A DNA stretch of 64,000 bases from Mayamaea pseudoterrestris (GCA_027923505.1 BROI01000031.1:165001-229000), one strand, 5' to 3'. Positions 9,810 to 21,363 are shown, counted from the stretch's first letter. Notes: a model not told the origin generated them from the sequence alone. Numbers and translations: made by a program.

Positions 9810-11647
9810 ATGAGCGATGCTGCTCAAATCCAGCTTCAGCGTGGAGACTATGTCTTGCTGACGGCTGGAGAGCACGACGGAAAATATGGGTACATGTTGG
9901 ATTGGGCTTGTGATTATGATTCTCAGCAAACGGCACGGCATCGCGTCGTCATTGACGAGATATTTTCCTATAGTAGCTCGCCGATACGAAAGAGGAAGCC
10001 TCTTGTTGTTAAGAAGCAGGGTAAAGACTTAGAGTTGATTCGCACGATGATGACTTCTATTCGCCTGAGCATTTGCGATTTTGTTGCTACAAAATTTCCC
10101 TGTCATGGATTTGCTACATCGAAAAAACCTCTTAAACTGGATTTGGAAACGCCGTACGGCAAGATGAATCGTCCTTCCATTAAAGAGCTTCCAGGAATAC
10201 AAAGGGAAGATTCTGTCTTCATAGATACAGCAAGTGAATCGCTGTACAGAGACATATTCCATGGTACCAATCTAGTGGTTGAATGGATGCATGTCTTCCC
10301 CGACGATCTTACTCTCGAAGCATGCTCGCCCTTGTTTGTCGCGACACTGTTTGAGAAGCAAGCGGACGGTAATCTTGTAGAAGTGGGACTCGTCACCTTT
10401 TGTCCAGAGGTCGATAAGAGAAGCAAAGCACTAAGTCACGAAATCAGCGACGATCTTTCGGACCCCCGTTTTCAAAAGCTCACACCAAGTCAAAATCGTG
10501 CTCTGGTTGCGCGAGTGTTTCACATGATCTGTCGACTGAGCGGCCACGAGCTTGGAATCAGCACTTTTCGCTATGTGACCAGCTATCTGAACGAACTTTA
10601 CTTGGGACGAGAATGTATGGAGGAGTCGCTGGATCTTGCAGTCATCTTGGCAGACATGGATTCACAAACTAGATCGAAACGATGCTTGGCCATACAGCTG
10701 ACAAGAGTCGCTACGTGCATGGAGGCGTGCTCCATGTTCCATGAGGCTGCTTTACTGTATGGGCAAGTTGCTGACTTTTACAAGGCCGAGAAACGCAAAG
10801 ATGATCCCGTTAGTCTCAAGTTTGAAAAGTCTCTTCTTCCAGAAATTTTGGACCGCGAGGTTTGCGAGCGCTGCGCTCAGGGTCGGGCGTATACGAGCGG
10901 CCGTGCTTGGGCAAACGGTGAAGGTGCGTTCGTTGCGGCATTCTCACGAATCTTTAAAAGCTTACCTTTGAATGATGCTATTAATGAACCAATGCTGTGG
11001 ATAGGGATTGATTGTCTCTTAAAACTGTACCAAGGTTGGGTGAGTGATTTACCTGACGGAGCAGCTGCCGAGATTGTTAATGACGTTTGGCACCTCTTCG
11101 CTGCCGCAGTCAATATTTTTATTACCGCTGACGACAGCGAGGGGACAGCCCATAGAATTCACGAGCACTTGAATGATAGAAGGCGGATGACTAAAACTCT
11201 TCAAAAAGCTTTCATGGCAGGTTCGGTCTCGTCCTTTCGCGCCGCCGTTTGTGCGTGGAAACGACCTAATTTGGTGATTCCTATCCGCCGGATCGCATGT
11301 GACTCTGACAAGGCAATGCAAGAGGCGCGCAATACTATGTTTGATGGCTGTGACCCTCGAAAACTGGCGCTTAGCTGTGGCAATGAAAATTGTGAATCTG
11401 CTGAGCAATATGTTGAGCAACATAAGCTGTTGAAATGCACGCAGTGTCGCAGCATCCAATATTGGTGAGTACTAAATGGCGCAATAAAAATATCATGGTG
11501 GGCGACGTATAACATCTCAAATTCGCATTCACACTTATTACCAGTTCGAGGACATGCCAGAAGGCCGATTGGAAGATGCACAAGGCTTATTGCAAGCGGA
11601 TCGCTGCCAAGTTGGCCGAAACCAAATCTACTATCGGTGAAAAATAG
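9810..11647 (+). CDS. MYND zinc-finger protein of unknown role
   Basis: Two exons, 9810-11464 and 11545-11647, separated by an 80-nt GT-AG intron; 585 residues. Most of the protein is alpha-helical sequence I do not recognise. The C-terminus is a MYND zinc finger: CGNENC, then CTQC, WCSRTCQ and HKAYC, the Cys/His spacing of the family. The intron lies inside the finger, right after the Trp of IQYW, and splicing restores YWCSRTCQKADWKMHK, which is good support for the exon pair. MYND fingers bind proline-rich partners, often in transcription factors, SET methyltransferases and assembly factors. No SET domain is visible, so the enzymatic role, if any, is open. Confidence 0.82.
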
Positions 11648-12031
11648 TTATTCTTCTTTTTTGTCTCGTGCCTGCCCCTTTTCGCCACATAAAAATGCCA
11701 CAAATTGCTACTGCACCTCTTGCCAATTTTTCTGCTGACAGTACGTTGTCCTACTCATTGCCGTTCCACTGACAGCTTTGCGACGCCCATGCGAAGTCGC
11801 CCTGAATAGGTTACTAATTTACAACTAATGTGTAGATTTAACGCCGATCGCATAATTCACTTGTGTGTATGGATTCAAGCTTATTTAGGCCAAGCTTAGC
11901 CATAAAGATGCGTCAGATAACGTTGCATCATATGCTGTCGGCCAAATGCGTATCAAGCGTATCAGACGACAATAACAATCCATAAAATGTTTGAAAATAC
12001 TATGAAAAATAGAATACTGAGTCAATCCGCG
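11648..12031. other. Intergenic between convergent genes
   Basis: 384 nt between the ends of the MYND gene (plus) and the VTC gene (minus), AT-richer than its surroundings. It should hold both polyadenylation regions. No repeat or RNA gene is visible. Confidence 0.4.
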
Positions 12032-14393
12032 CTAAAGAATGCCAGGCGCATCTTGCTTGGCAATCTCCACTAGCTTTGTGAGAAAATTCACTGCCAGCAC
12101 AACGCAGAGGCACCAGCCAAGCACCATGGGGCCAAATACATCATCCCATCTCGTAGGAATTCTGTTTTTGATGCGCTCACTTCTCCATAAAAATGTATTG
12201 AGAGCATAAATGCAAAAAGCTAGCGAGATGGGCAATAAGCAAAGAGCGTACCACTCGCCCCAAGTGCTTCCGGACTCGTCGCTGAATGCCAGGACCCCAG
12301 CCGCAATCGTTGAGAGGACAACCGCGTGGTGCAACCAATGTAGAAAGGTACGCTCGTTTGCAAAGAATACTTTTGGTTCAATCTTCTGTACCCCTGTGGG
12401 AGCAAGCAAGGTCTCGTTGTGGGAGCTACAAAAAGGGAAGCACCAACTGCTGCAAACACCATCTTCCTCTTCCTCGTCTCCCAAAAAGTCGTCCTCATCA
12501 TCGTAAAATTTGGCACCGTTTTGGTTGTCATGCAGCAAAGGAGCCCGTTCGCCGACCAAACCCGAAGCCGATGCCCTATCGGCAGCCGTGCGACCAACGG
12601 CAATAAGACTTCGATCATTGACCGTCGAACCGAACGGCAACAAGTGACTGTAGACTTCATTGGCACCAGCTCCGACGCCGACACTTTCATCCGCCAAAAT
12701 GCGCTGTCCCTCCGAGTCAATGATGGACTGGCGCAAACTCACATCATCCACCCAGTATGGCACTGCCTGCACATCCTCCGGCAGCAAAACGGCGCAGCCA
12801 TGAACATACTTGGAATACTTGTGACACTCGTAAAGGAGTCCCGAATTTTGCAGATCCGTCACCCACTTGGGAGGCACCATCGTATCACCCTTGAGCTCCA
12901 GCTTGATCTCCAAAACGGCATGCGGAAAGCGATGAATCTCATTCTTCTCCAGTACCCATTCTGGATCGCGATGCCAAACCTTCATGTCCTGCAAGTCATA
13001 GCCTCGTTCCGAAATCATGCAAAGGTTCGTATCCAGCGAGACGCGCACGGTAGCATCGAACGGAATCTGAAACGCCGTGCGCATGCACTGCGTCCGCATG
13101 GTGGGAACCAGTTGCTTGGAGACGCAGACTTGGGTAATTTCGCGAACAAGCGTCTCCCACTCGTCAGCTTCCTTTTGCGACTTGCCCTTGGCAAGCATTT
13201 CCTTCTTCTTTTGTGCAATCGGATATGTGTTTGTCAAGACTTGGTGGACTTCCGATTCCTTGATCTGCGCGAAACGACGACGGAACGAATGGTCGAATTG
13301 TTAGCGCCCATACTCAAGCTTCCACAATATAACTCATAAGAATAATGATCTTGCACTCACCATGAAGCGCTCCTTGACCGAAACCTCACCCGTCCAACTA
13401 TCATTATGCGTCTTGCGCTCAACAAAAACGACGTCCGGATCACCCGGTCCATACCAACGCAACCTCAAAGCAATCGCTCCCGGCAACTTTTCCAATCGCC
13501 CATGATACAACTCCAACTGATCATTATCAACATAAACACTATTCGTAAACTGACTATCCGACTCCCCCGTCGACGTTTTCTGCAAAAACACTGGCAAGTG
13601 CCTTAGCACGGCGTACTTGACGCGCGAAACGTCCTCCGTCTTGACCCAGTACTTGCTCGTGCTGCGGCTAAAGGACTGCGTCGCTTGGTCGGCTTCCTGC
13701 GCCACATGATCCTCGCGGCAGGTGGCGTAAATGTTGGACAGTCGCACGACAATGTCCGAGTAGTCGCCCCGCACCCAGGCTTGCGCGTGCAAGCGATTGA
13801 CGTAGAAAGCCTTGCAGGCCAAGTTGGGAAGGTTCTTGTCGTGCTTTTTGAGAATTTTGTGAAAGCCCATGAAATTGATATTGACATACATTTCGAGCCG
13901 CAAAAAGTCATTGGCAATTTCATCCGCCGCCACTAAAACCTGCGCCGGCTGGAATCGCTTGGCATCGTTGATTTTGAGTTCCGTTTCGGAAATCTTGTTC
14001 CGCAGCTCCGTGACCTTTTCCAAAGTAAACGTTTCCACCTTGATCATTTCCGACTCTAATAGGCGCAGAAAGTGTTCCTCCGTCACGTCCACGTGCGACG
14101 TGTCGAGGCCCTGCGCGTTGGTTTGCGGAGGCGCCGTCATGCTCACGACGCGATTGTTCTCAATGGCGCTAAATGATAATGATGAAAAGGGAGAGAACAG
14201 GAGGAGAATGAATTAGACATTAATATCATCCACTCATTTAATGCATTAACCGTACCACATCAAACGAAACATACCTCGACGGCTTGACCTTTGCCAGTTG
14301 CGAAATGGTTTGATCGAGCGTCTCGTACTGCAAGTAAACATCGGGTCCGTACTCGGGCGCAATGTTCGCCTTTAAATGTTCTCCGTACTTCAT
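12032..14393 (-). CDS. VTC4: SPX-VTC polyphosphate polymerase (VTC4-like)
   Basis: Makes inorganic polyphosphate from ATP and moves it into vacuole or acidocalcisome. Exons on the minus strand: 14275-14393, 13361-14168 and 12032-13264, with introns of 106 and 96 nt (GT-AG); 719 residues. The N-terminal SPX domain begins MKYGEHL, the typical SPX start and the reason for choosing 14393 over an upstream ATG at 14438; it senses inositol pyrophosphates. The central VTC tunnel domain shows LRLRWYG, VFVERKTH, RVSLDTN and AVLEIKL, strands that carry the nucleotide- and phosphate-binding basic residues and the metal-binding Glu. The C-terminus has three transmembrane helices of the DUF202 type. All three modules in one chain match yeast Vtc4 and Vtc2/3; the conserved basic residues favour a catalytic Vtc4-like protein. 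Confidence 0.9.
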
Positions 14394-15053
14394 CTCTTTT
14401 GCAATTAGTTGGAAAGAATGTACTGTTTCAATTTGCAAAAAGAAGCTGCCTTTTGATCCTGCGGCAGAAACAGCTCGATCAAGATTCTCGTGGTGCGCTG
14501 CCTCCGCACTTCCAAAAGCGCGCGCCAGCGCGGTCGAATCTCGCCGAATCTTATTTTGAACGAGAGAGTTAGAGATCGAGATATCACTAGCTTGAACCCT
14601 AAAACTAACACCATTGCTACGAAACGTGACTGCTGTTCACGAATGCGGCCCAAGACGCTTCCCGTGAGCCGTGGCTGTTTTCCCAAACCTATGTTTACTC
14701 ACAACAATGACCCAAGATACTGCATCATTAACACTGCGGCGAACAACATCCAGCATAATCCCGCTAGCTGTTGAAGCCATGAGACATTCTACGATCACGC
14801 AAAGCCTACTTCAGGATTATTTGGGTAGACTTTCGACTCACAAACCGCGCGGAATTGCTCAGGCCCAGACACATTGCGGGACCGCTTGCGGCAAGTCATT
14901 CTTAGTAGCACTATTTTTTGTTGGTGTCATTCAACCACAAACGCAATTCATGCGAAGCGACAGCCCGCTGTGATCAACCTTCACGCCATACAAGCAAGTC
15001 AAGCTTCCACCATCATTTTCAGCGTGACCACACTGGACCACGACAAGGCTAGA
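14394..15053. other. Divergent intergenic region
   Basis: 660 nt between the VTC start (minus) and the G8 protein start (plus). It must contain both promoters. The G8 frame stays open upstream to 14874 but the extra 60 codons have no signal-peptide character. I searched for a phosphate-starvation GNATATNC element and saw no convincing copy. Confidence 0.4.
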
Positions 15054-18000
15054 ATGACACACCAGCATACACTCATCCTCATTTGTTTATCAATCATCTT
15101 TCACTCAACGCAAGCATGCGGCAATAGTCCAAACCAGCGAGTCCTCATTCAAGTCGACGCGACGAAACAGTCCCTCCGCTGCCGCAAAGTTCAACAAAAT
15201 CCCAGGCAGCTTTGCTCACTTTTCGATTTAAGATCCGGTAAACGCCTCCGCCAGATTTGTCGAGACCAATGTCGACGCAAGTGTCAAGCGAGTATTGATA
15301 CTACTGCAGATATTGTTGGCCAAGCGCGCGCGTTGCTGCCACCCATTCCGCCAGGTCCTTATATTACGACAACGAGCAACTCTAAGGTTGTTTCACTGCC
15401 CGATCCACCGACGCCAAGACTCGTGCAAAACACGGCGCGCACCAACTGCCCGCATTTGCAGACTGGCTTAAAGAGTTGGCATGATGCCAGCATTTGGCCA
15501 AACGCCACCATCCCCAAGGCGGGGGCGTACGTGACGCTGCCAATCAACACCAAGGTGGTCGTTTTGCAAAAGGTGGTTGAGAAACTGGGCATTATTACGG
15601 TTCCTGCCTCGAGTGAGTTGATCATTGGAGAGAATCTTAACGGAATTAGCTTGATGGCCAAGGGCATGACTGTCAAGGGCAAGCTTACCATTGGTAGCGA
15701 AACCTGTCGGATTGAAACACCAGTAACAATTACACTTTGGGGCAAGCGACCAACTAACGCGGTGCAAGTAGTGCCGAGTCCTTCCGTCAAGGGCATTTAC
15801 GTGACTGGCACGCTCAGTTTGCATGGCAAGCGCTACTTTTCCACCTGGTCGCGTCTCGCCAAGACGATTCAAGCGGGCGAAAGCGTTTTGCTGTTGCAGC
15901 GGCCCGTCAACTGGGAGCGAAATCAAAAGGTAATTTTGACAACGAGTATCATTTACGACTCTCGCTCCTACCATCAGAATGAAATTGTGACGGTGGATCG
16001 ACTTGCAACAACTCCTCCGACTGGCGTTGGCGCAGTGGTGTATCTGCAGCGGCCAGTCCAATACAAGCATACCGCCAATCGGTATTACCAAGTCGAAGCA
16101 GGTTTGATTACGCGCACCATAAAGATTCAAGGTGCTTCGACCGACTCGGAGCCGACCGATTTGGACCCGCTCAATTGCCGTACAAGCGGCTACGACCCGT
16201 GGAGCTTTTACTACAACATGACTGCGCCATGCATGGGTCGGCAACAAACTGGCTACGGTGGGCATGTCATGGTGACCGGCACTGGCACTGCGCAAGTTGA
16301 AGGCATTCAATTGTATCGCATGGGACAAACCAACGTTTTGGGCCGTTATCCGATGCATTTCCATTTGCTCGGCGACTGCCCGTCCTGCTATTTTCGCGAC
16401 TCTTCCATCCAGCGATCCTTTTACCGCTGCATTTCCGTGCATGGTACCAACAAGGCGACAGTCTCGGAAAATGTAGCCTTTGACGTTACCGGATATTGCT
16501 ATTATTTGGAAGATGGCGTGGAAGAGGACAACACCCTTTCCTTCAACCTCGCGGCGCACATTCACACCATTGGTCCGGACCTTCCGACGGGTCCCAGTCA
16601 GCGCACAAGTGACTATGACCAGACGGCAGCAGTTGGTGTAGAGCTGACAAACCCAGCAGACGTGGCGGCATCTGGCTTTTACATACCCAACGTGCACAAC
16701 AACATTATCGGCAACGCAGCTTCGGGTGGTTGGGCTGGATTCGCCTTTCCCGTACTTGACACGCCGCTTGGTCTGCACAAAAAGGTCATGCTGCGTCCAG
16801 GAAGCGCCAACGGACTAACCATTGACGGCAACACGGCACATTCGACTGGCTTCTGGTGGAAACATGCCGCAGGATTTTATTTGGGCGGTACATTTTACTA
16901 TAAGTCTGATGGCAATCTGCGTTATTCCGCAGGCCGTGTCGACTTTGGCCGCGGCGCTCGAATGCCTTGTGCCATTTACAACGACTGCGTTGGAGGCAGC
17001 TGCAAGTGCAGGGAAGAGAATGATCGACCAATCAACATTACAAACACCAAGACGTTTCTCACTGCTGGTGTTGGCCTCAACTCATGGAGCGGCATGCTAA
17101 ACGTCAAAGGCTTTGAAGCGCATGACCAGCGGCTGGCGATTGAAGCACTCTCCAAGGGTTTCTGGCTTGACAACTTTTACGCAGCGTGCCGCACTGGCCA
17201 AGATCTTGGCATTCCATCGCCAGGATCCGCAGGTAACTTGGAAGGAAGTGGCTTCAACTGGTACGACACCACCCAGAGTCACATTATCTCCAACGCCGTC
17301 TTTGAGAATTGTGGATATCGATCCACCGACTACGACCAATATGACACTTCATCCACGCGTGGCTGCGGCGACAGCTCCGACATTGCCAAGGGATGCAGCG
17401 ACACATCCACCACCTTTGGCTTTGTCACTCACTCGGATAGCAACATTCCAGAAGTGATGCAGGCAACCAAGGGGCTCACGTTCACCGACTGCGGTCGGCG
17501 GTTTCGATACACGGTCAATGATCACGACACGGTCAGCGGTCGCTGCCAAAATTGGATTGACGTTGATGGATCAGCGTCGGGCTTGAATGAGCCAGCGTTC
17601 ATTGCGTCGGGTCTTGACAGTGTCAAGGATTGGTGGGGCGTTGATGATGATGTTGTGTTTGACGAGCAAGGTCCAGTCAGCTTTATCAAAAAGAACAATG
17701 GACCGGATCGAGGTTTAGCCAGTGTTCGATTCTCGTGGGACGAAGCGTTGCATGCTGGGACTGACGTTGACTACTGCTTCAATGGCGATCCTGGACCTTG
17801 TCCTATACAAGGATACCTTCGCCATTTGGGATACAAGTTTAGTCCATCTCAATCGGGCGCTGGTCCAGGCATGCCGGTCACGGCCAATCCGGATACAACC
17901 GGCATGGTCGGAGGCTACGGCTGGGTCTTGAAACTGAACGGCGGAGCCCCTCGCGACTTGAACATGACAGAAATTGAGGTTGCTCCAAACAACATGCTGT

Positions 18001-18509
18001 TGCTGAGCATTGCCTATCCAGTCGGCACAGTATTCACAGTGACAGCCAACGCCGAGAGCTGGTGCAAACCTCGCGACGGCTCCATCTCCTGCCGCGAAGT
18101 CATGTCGGCCGTCAACTCGGTCGACCTTGTCCGCAACGGTGACGGCAATACGTACTACGTTGACGCGAACGGCGTCTTGACGATGCGACTCTTCGTCACT
18201 CGCACCTGGACGGGAGATCCAAACTGGCTGGGCGTGCCGTCGTGGAACACGCTGACGCGCGACAATATCAACTACGCCGTTCCTCGCTTCGATCGCGCCA
18301 ACATTAAGCTTCTCAACTTTGGCTACGCATCCTTTCGCATTCAAGCGTCTCAATGCGGCGGAGGAAGCGGCACCTTTTGCAGTGGTTCCGTTTCCGATTA
18401 CGATCCAAACGTTTGTCCGTCGGGTTACAGGCAGGTTGCCTATGATTCATGTTGCAGTCAATCGAATCCTTCCCAGTGTGTCTTTGCCGACGGAACCACA
18501 ACGAATTGA
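15054..18509 (+). CDS. Secreted G8-domain / parallel beta-helix protein (CEMIP/PKHD1L1-like)
   Basis: Single exon, 1151 residues from the ATG at 15054, which opens a signal peptide (hydrophobic core LILICLSIIF, then a likely cleavage near TQACG). A G8 domain spans about residues 131-240 (SWHDASIWPN onward), followed by a right-handed parallel beta-helix region containing GRYPMHFHLLGDC and EDGVEEDN, segments shared with animal CEMIP/TMEM2 hyaluronidases and fibrocystin-like proteins. The C-terminus is Cys-rich (CGGGSGTFC, CCSQSNPSQC). No transmembrane helix follows, so the protein is probably secreted or wall-bound. Family members act on or bind extracellular polysaccharide; a hyaluronan substrate is unlikely in an alga, so the substrate is unknown. 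Confidence 0.8.
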   Translation: MTHQHTLILICLSIIFHSTQACGNSPNQRVLIQVDATKQSLRCRKVQQNPRQLCSLFDLRSGKRLRQICRDQCRRKCQASIDTTADIVGQARALLPPIPPGPYITTTSNSKVVSLPDPPTPRLVQNTARTNCPHLQTGLKSWHDASIWPNATIPKAGAYVTLPINTKVVVLQKVVEKLGIITVPASSELIIGENLNGISLMAKGMTVKGKLTIGSETCRIETPVTITLWGKRPTNAVQVVPSPSVKGIYVTGTLSLHGKRYFSTWSRLAKTIQAGESVLLLQRPVNWERNQKVILTTSIIYDSRSYHQNEIVTVDRLATTPPTGVGAVVYLQRPVQYKHTANRYYQVEAGLITRTIKIQGASTDSEPTDLDPLNCRTSGYDPWSFYYNMTAPCMGRQQTGYGGHVMVTGTGTAQVEGIQLYRMGQTNVLGRYPMHFHLLGDCPSCYFRDSSIQRSFYRCISVHGTNKATVSENVAFDVTGYCYYLEDGVEEDNTLSFNLAAHIHTIGPDLPTGPSQRTSDYDQTAAVGVELTNPADVAASGFYIPNVHNNIIGNAASGGWAGFAFPVLDTPLGLHKKVMLRPGSANGLTIDGNTAHSTGFWWKHAAGFYLGGTFYYKSDGNLRYSAGRVDFGRGARMPCAIYNDCVGGSCKCREENDRPINITNTKTFLTAGVGLNSWSGMLNVKGFEAHDQRLAIEALSKGFWLDNFYAACRTGQDLGIPSPGSAGNLEGSGFNWYDTTQSHIISNAVFENCGYRSTDYDQYDTSSTRGCGDSSDIAKGCSDTSTTFGFVTHSDSNIPEVMQATKGLTFTDCGRRFRYTVNDHDTVSGRCQNWIDVDGSASGLNEPAFIASGLDSVKDWWGVDDDVVFDEQGPVSFIKKNNGPDRGLASVRFSWDEALHAGTDVDYCFNGDPGPCPIQGYLRHLGYKFSPSQSGAGPGMPVTANPDTTGMVGGYGWVLKLNGGAPRDLNMTEIEVAPNNMLLLSIAYPVGTVFTVTANAESWCKPRDGSISCREVMSAVNSVDLVRNGDGNTYYVDANGVLTMRLFVTRTWTGDPNWLGVPSWNTLTRDNINYAVPRFDRANIKLLNFGYASFRIQASQCGGGSGTFCSGSVSDYDPNVCPSGYRQVAYDSCCSQSNPSQCVFADGTTTN

Positions 18510-19026
18510 TGAAAATGTTGAGAACTGCTATATTTTATATGAGCCGACGAGATGCTATATTTTGAATGAGCCGATGAGATGCTCCAAAGCTCCCTTGTGT
18601 AAAATAGTCTTTTGTATATTAATAGCCTCTATAGTAAACCAGCTACCGCTTCGTATAAGAGTGACGATTTGAAGTAGTAGGAAGTCTGGCTGGCGTCACG
18701 AATCCAACAAGGACTGGTCGTCGGAATCGAAGGGCATGCTACGAGTCGTCGAGCTCAAATGAGCAAGCACGCTCATTGAGACTTGATGCTGGTAGAGAAA
18801 CAAAAAAGATACAATGCAACAAGTGAAGAATGGAATAGCATATAGGGCAGTTCATACTCCTGTTAAGTGCTCGCTTTACACTCGTGCAGATTGGCGCGGA
18901 CTCTCGACCGCTTCGCTTTCCGTCACGCTCGTTTGTCAAGCAAGGAATCAAGTACAATATAAAAGAGCAAGACGCGACAAGAAAGTTACAAGACTCTGCA
19001 ATTTACATATATTCGATTATCAAATC
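18510..19026. other. Intergenic with a short tandem repeat
   Basis: 517 nt between plus-strand genes. The PCCA frame is open upstream to 18814 but the added residues do not resemble a targeting peptide. Apart from the 27-bp repeat just after the G8 stop, nothing is recognised. Confidence 0.4.
18526..18579. repeat. 27-bp imperfect tandem duplication
   Basis: Two adjacent copies of a 27-bp unit beginning TGCTATATTTT and ending with a GAGCCGA.GAGA stretch, at 18526-18552 and 18553-18579, differing at a few bases; a fragment of a third follows. It sits in the 3' untranslated region of the G8 gene. Confidence 0.7.
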
Positions 19027-21363
19027 ATGCTGCGCCATTGCAGTCGTCGCATGTCCAGTCGCCTCCTGCTTCCTCGCTTGCTGACACGCTTCCACCAGTC
19101 GTCCGCAGCATCAACTGCACTAGACACATCATCAAACACAGTAAACAACAACAATCAACCCCCATTCGACTGCATTCTCATTGCGAATCGCGGCGAGATT
19201 GTCCAGCGCGTCATTCGCTCCTGCGACAGCCTTGGCGTTGACACGGTGGCCGTCTACAGCACGGCCGACGCGCAAGCCCCCTACGTCAACATGGCAACTA
19301 ACAGCGTTTGCATTGGAGCGCCACCGGCGAGTGAAAGCTATCTAATGACGGAAACCATACTGCAAGCGGCGCGTGATACTGGCGCGCAGGCCATTCATCC
19401 GGGCTTTGGGTTTTTGTCGGAGAATGCAACGTTTGCGCAGGACGTGATCGACGCCAATTTAGTGTGGCTGGGGCCAAGCCCCCGCGCCGTGGAACTAATG
19501 GGCGACAAGCTAACATCCAAGAAATTAGCACTGGAAGCGGGCGTGAACTGCATTCCGGGTCATGGTGATCCCATTCAGTCGCTCGAGCAAGCTCTTAGTA
19601 TCATAAACGACGCCAGCAACGACTTGCACTATCCGGTGCTGTTAAAGGCGGCGGCCGGCGGCGGCGGCAAGGGCATGCGCACCTGCTACAACGATCAAGA
19701 GCTCAGGGAAGCCTATGGAATTGCAAAGGCGGAGAGTCTGCAATTCTTCAAGGATGATCGGTTGCTGCTCGAGCAGTATGTGGAAGGTATGTGTAAGAAT
19801 GTGAATGTGAAGGTGAATGTATTGCGAGCGAGCAAGCGAGACGTATCAATGACTTGCTCATTCCTCTTTCATTCCATTCCATTCTATTTTATACACATAG
19901 AACCACATCACATTGAGTTTCAAGTACTCTGCAGCGAAAACGACTTTTGCATATTTCCGGAGCGCGAGTGCAGCATTCAGCGGCGCAACCAAAAGGTGAT
20001 TGAGGAAAGTCCCAGCGTCTTTTTGCAGCCATCGACGCGCGCCGCCATGGCAGTTCAAGTGGAGCAGCTGTGCCGCAACGTGAGCTATACGAGTGCTGGA
20101 ACGGTGGAATTTTTGGTGGACAAGCATCAGCAGTTTTACTTTTTGGAAATGAATACGCGACTGCAAGTGGAGCATCCTGTGAGTGAAGCCATTACCGGAG
20201 TCGACTTGGTCAAGGGAATGCTGTGGGTGGGAGCTGGATGGGGCGTGCCGGAGGAATTCAAGAGACTAAAGGAGATTCAGCTGGCGCGGGGCGAACCAGT
20301 GCTTCCGCATTCGGGTCATGCGATTGAGGCTCGCATTTACGCCGAGGATCCATTGCGAGGGTTTCTTCCATCGACGGGCCCGCTATCCATGTACAGTGAG
20401 CCAAGTACGATGCGGAACACTGCTGAATCATACGTTCGCGTCGATACAGGAGTGATTGCTGGTCAAAACATTAGTCCTTTCTACGATCCCATGTTGAGCA
20501 AAGTGGTTTACAAGGCACCGACGCGCAAGGAAGCCATTGCTGGCTTGTGCCAGGCGTTGGATGAGTATGTGATTCAAGGCGTTCAGCATAATACAAAGTT
20601 GGTGCAGAGTGTTTTGCGTCATCCAGTCTTTCAACAAGGAATCACGCCAACATCCTTTTTGCCGACGCACTATCCGGATGGTTTTCATGGCGTCGAGCTA
20701 AACAAGGATGAGCAACTGGAATATGTGGCTGCCGTCGCTGTCATTGAAAAAATGCGGCGCAAGATGATGCAGCGACCGCCGTTGGCTGGCGCGAATGATG
20801 CGACTACAGTCATTGTCAAAATTGGAGGGTTGTTTGGAACGCCATTTCGCGTCGAACTGAGTGAGTCAAACGCCATTGTCACTCCGTTGAGCGACGAAGG
20901 ACAAGCAACTTCGACGACTGTGCGCCTCGACAGCCGCTTTCCTTCCTACTGCGAGACAGAGAAACACTTGGCGCATGTATCAATCAATGGCAAGAACCGA
21001 ACGGCACAAGTGTTGGGCGAGGATGCTACAGGCGAAATGTACATACAAATGTTTGGAGCCGACAAAAATGTCTTGGTACAAAGCGTTCGAGAGCACGAAC
21101 TGTCGCAGCACATGCATGTCCCGGTGGCGCTTGATACATCAGATCTCATTATGAGCCCAATGCCTGGAACATTAATCAGTTACGCAGTTCAAGCTGGCGA
21201 TCACGTTGAGGCTGGCCAGGAGCTCTGCATAGTGGAAGCCATGAAGATGCAAAACATCATTCGCAGTCCCAAGACGGGAAAGATTGCCTTGTGCAAAGCG
21301 GATGTTGGTTCCTCGTTGAAACGCGACGAGGTTATTCTGGAATTTGACAAAGAAGTAAAGTAG
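19027..21363 (+). CDS. PCCA: Propionyl-CoA carboxylase alpha subunit, mitochondrial
   Basis: Biotin carboxylase plus biotin carrier subunit converting propionyl-CoA to methylmalonyl-CoA with the beta subunit. Exons 19027-19786 and 19901-21363; 740 residues, close to the roughly 730 of animal PCCA. The 114-nt intron (GTATGT...CATAG) is a multiple of three and has no stop, but splicing restores EQYVEEPHHIEFQV, the expected ATP-grasp sequence. Residues 1-40 are a basic, Ser-rich presequence. Biotin carboxylase motifs: IANRGEI, HPGFGFLSEN, the GGGGKGMR glycine loop, ERECSIQRRNQK and EMNTRLQVEHPV. The carrier motif is VEAMKMQN with biotin-accepting Lys702. The region between them resembles the PCCA BT domain, which favours propionyl-CoA carboxylase over methylcrotonyl-CoA carboxylase. 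Confidence 0.9.
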   Translation: MLRHCSRRMSSRLLLPRLLTRFHQSSAASTALDTSSNTVNNNNQPPFDCILIANRGEIVQRVIRSCDSLGVDTVAVYSTADAQAPYVNMATNSVCIGAPPASESYLMTETILQAARDTGAQAIHPGFGFLSENATFAQDVIDANLVWLGPSPRAVELMGDKLTSKKLALEAGVNCIPGHGDPIQSLEQALSIINDASNDLHYPVLLKAAAGGGGKGMRTCYNDQELREAYGIAKAESLQFFKDDRLLLEQYVEGMCKNVNVKVNVLRASKRDVSMTCSFLFHSIPFYFIHIEPHHIEFQVLCSENDFCIFPERECSIQRRNQKVIEESPSVFLQPSTRAAMAVQVEQLCRNVSYTSAGTVEFLVDKHQQFYFLEMNTRLQVEHPVSEAITGVDLVKGMLWVGAGWGVPEEFKRLKEIQLARGEPVLPHSGHAIEARIYAEDPLRGFLPSTGPLSMYSEPSTMRNTAESYVRVDTGVIAGQNISPFYDPMLSKVVYKAPTRKEAIAGLCQALDEYVIQGVQHNTKLVQSVLRHPVFQQGITPTSFLPTHYPDGFHGVELNKDEQLEYVAAVAVIEKMRRKMMQRPPLAGANDATTVIVKIGGLFGTPFRVELSESNAIVTPLSDEGQATSTTVRLDSRFPSYCETEKHLAHVSINGKNRTAQVLGEDATGEMYIQMFGADKNVLVQSVREHELSQHMHVPVALDTSDLIMSPMPGTLISYAVQAGDHVEAGQELCIVEAMKMQNIIRSPKTGKIALCKADVGSSLKRDEVILEFDKEVK

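Noticed and set aside
15468-16778. 436-codon minus-strand frame inside the G8 gene
   Set aside because: Antisense shadow; the plus strand carries a clear signal peptide, a G8 domain and a beta-helix.
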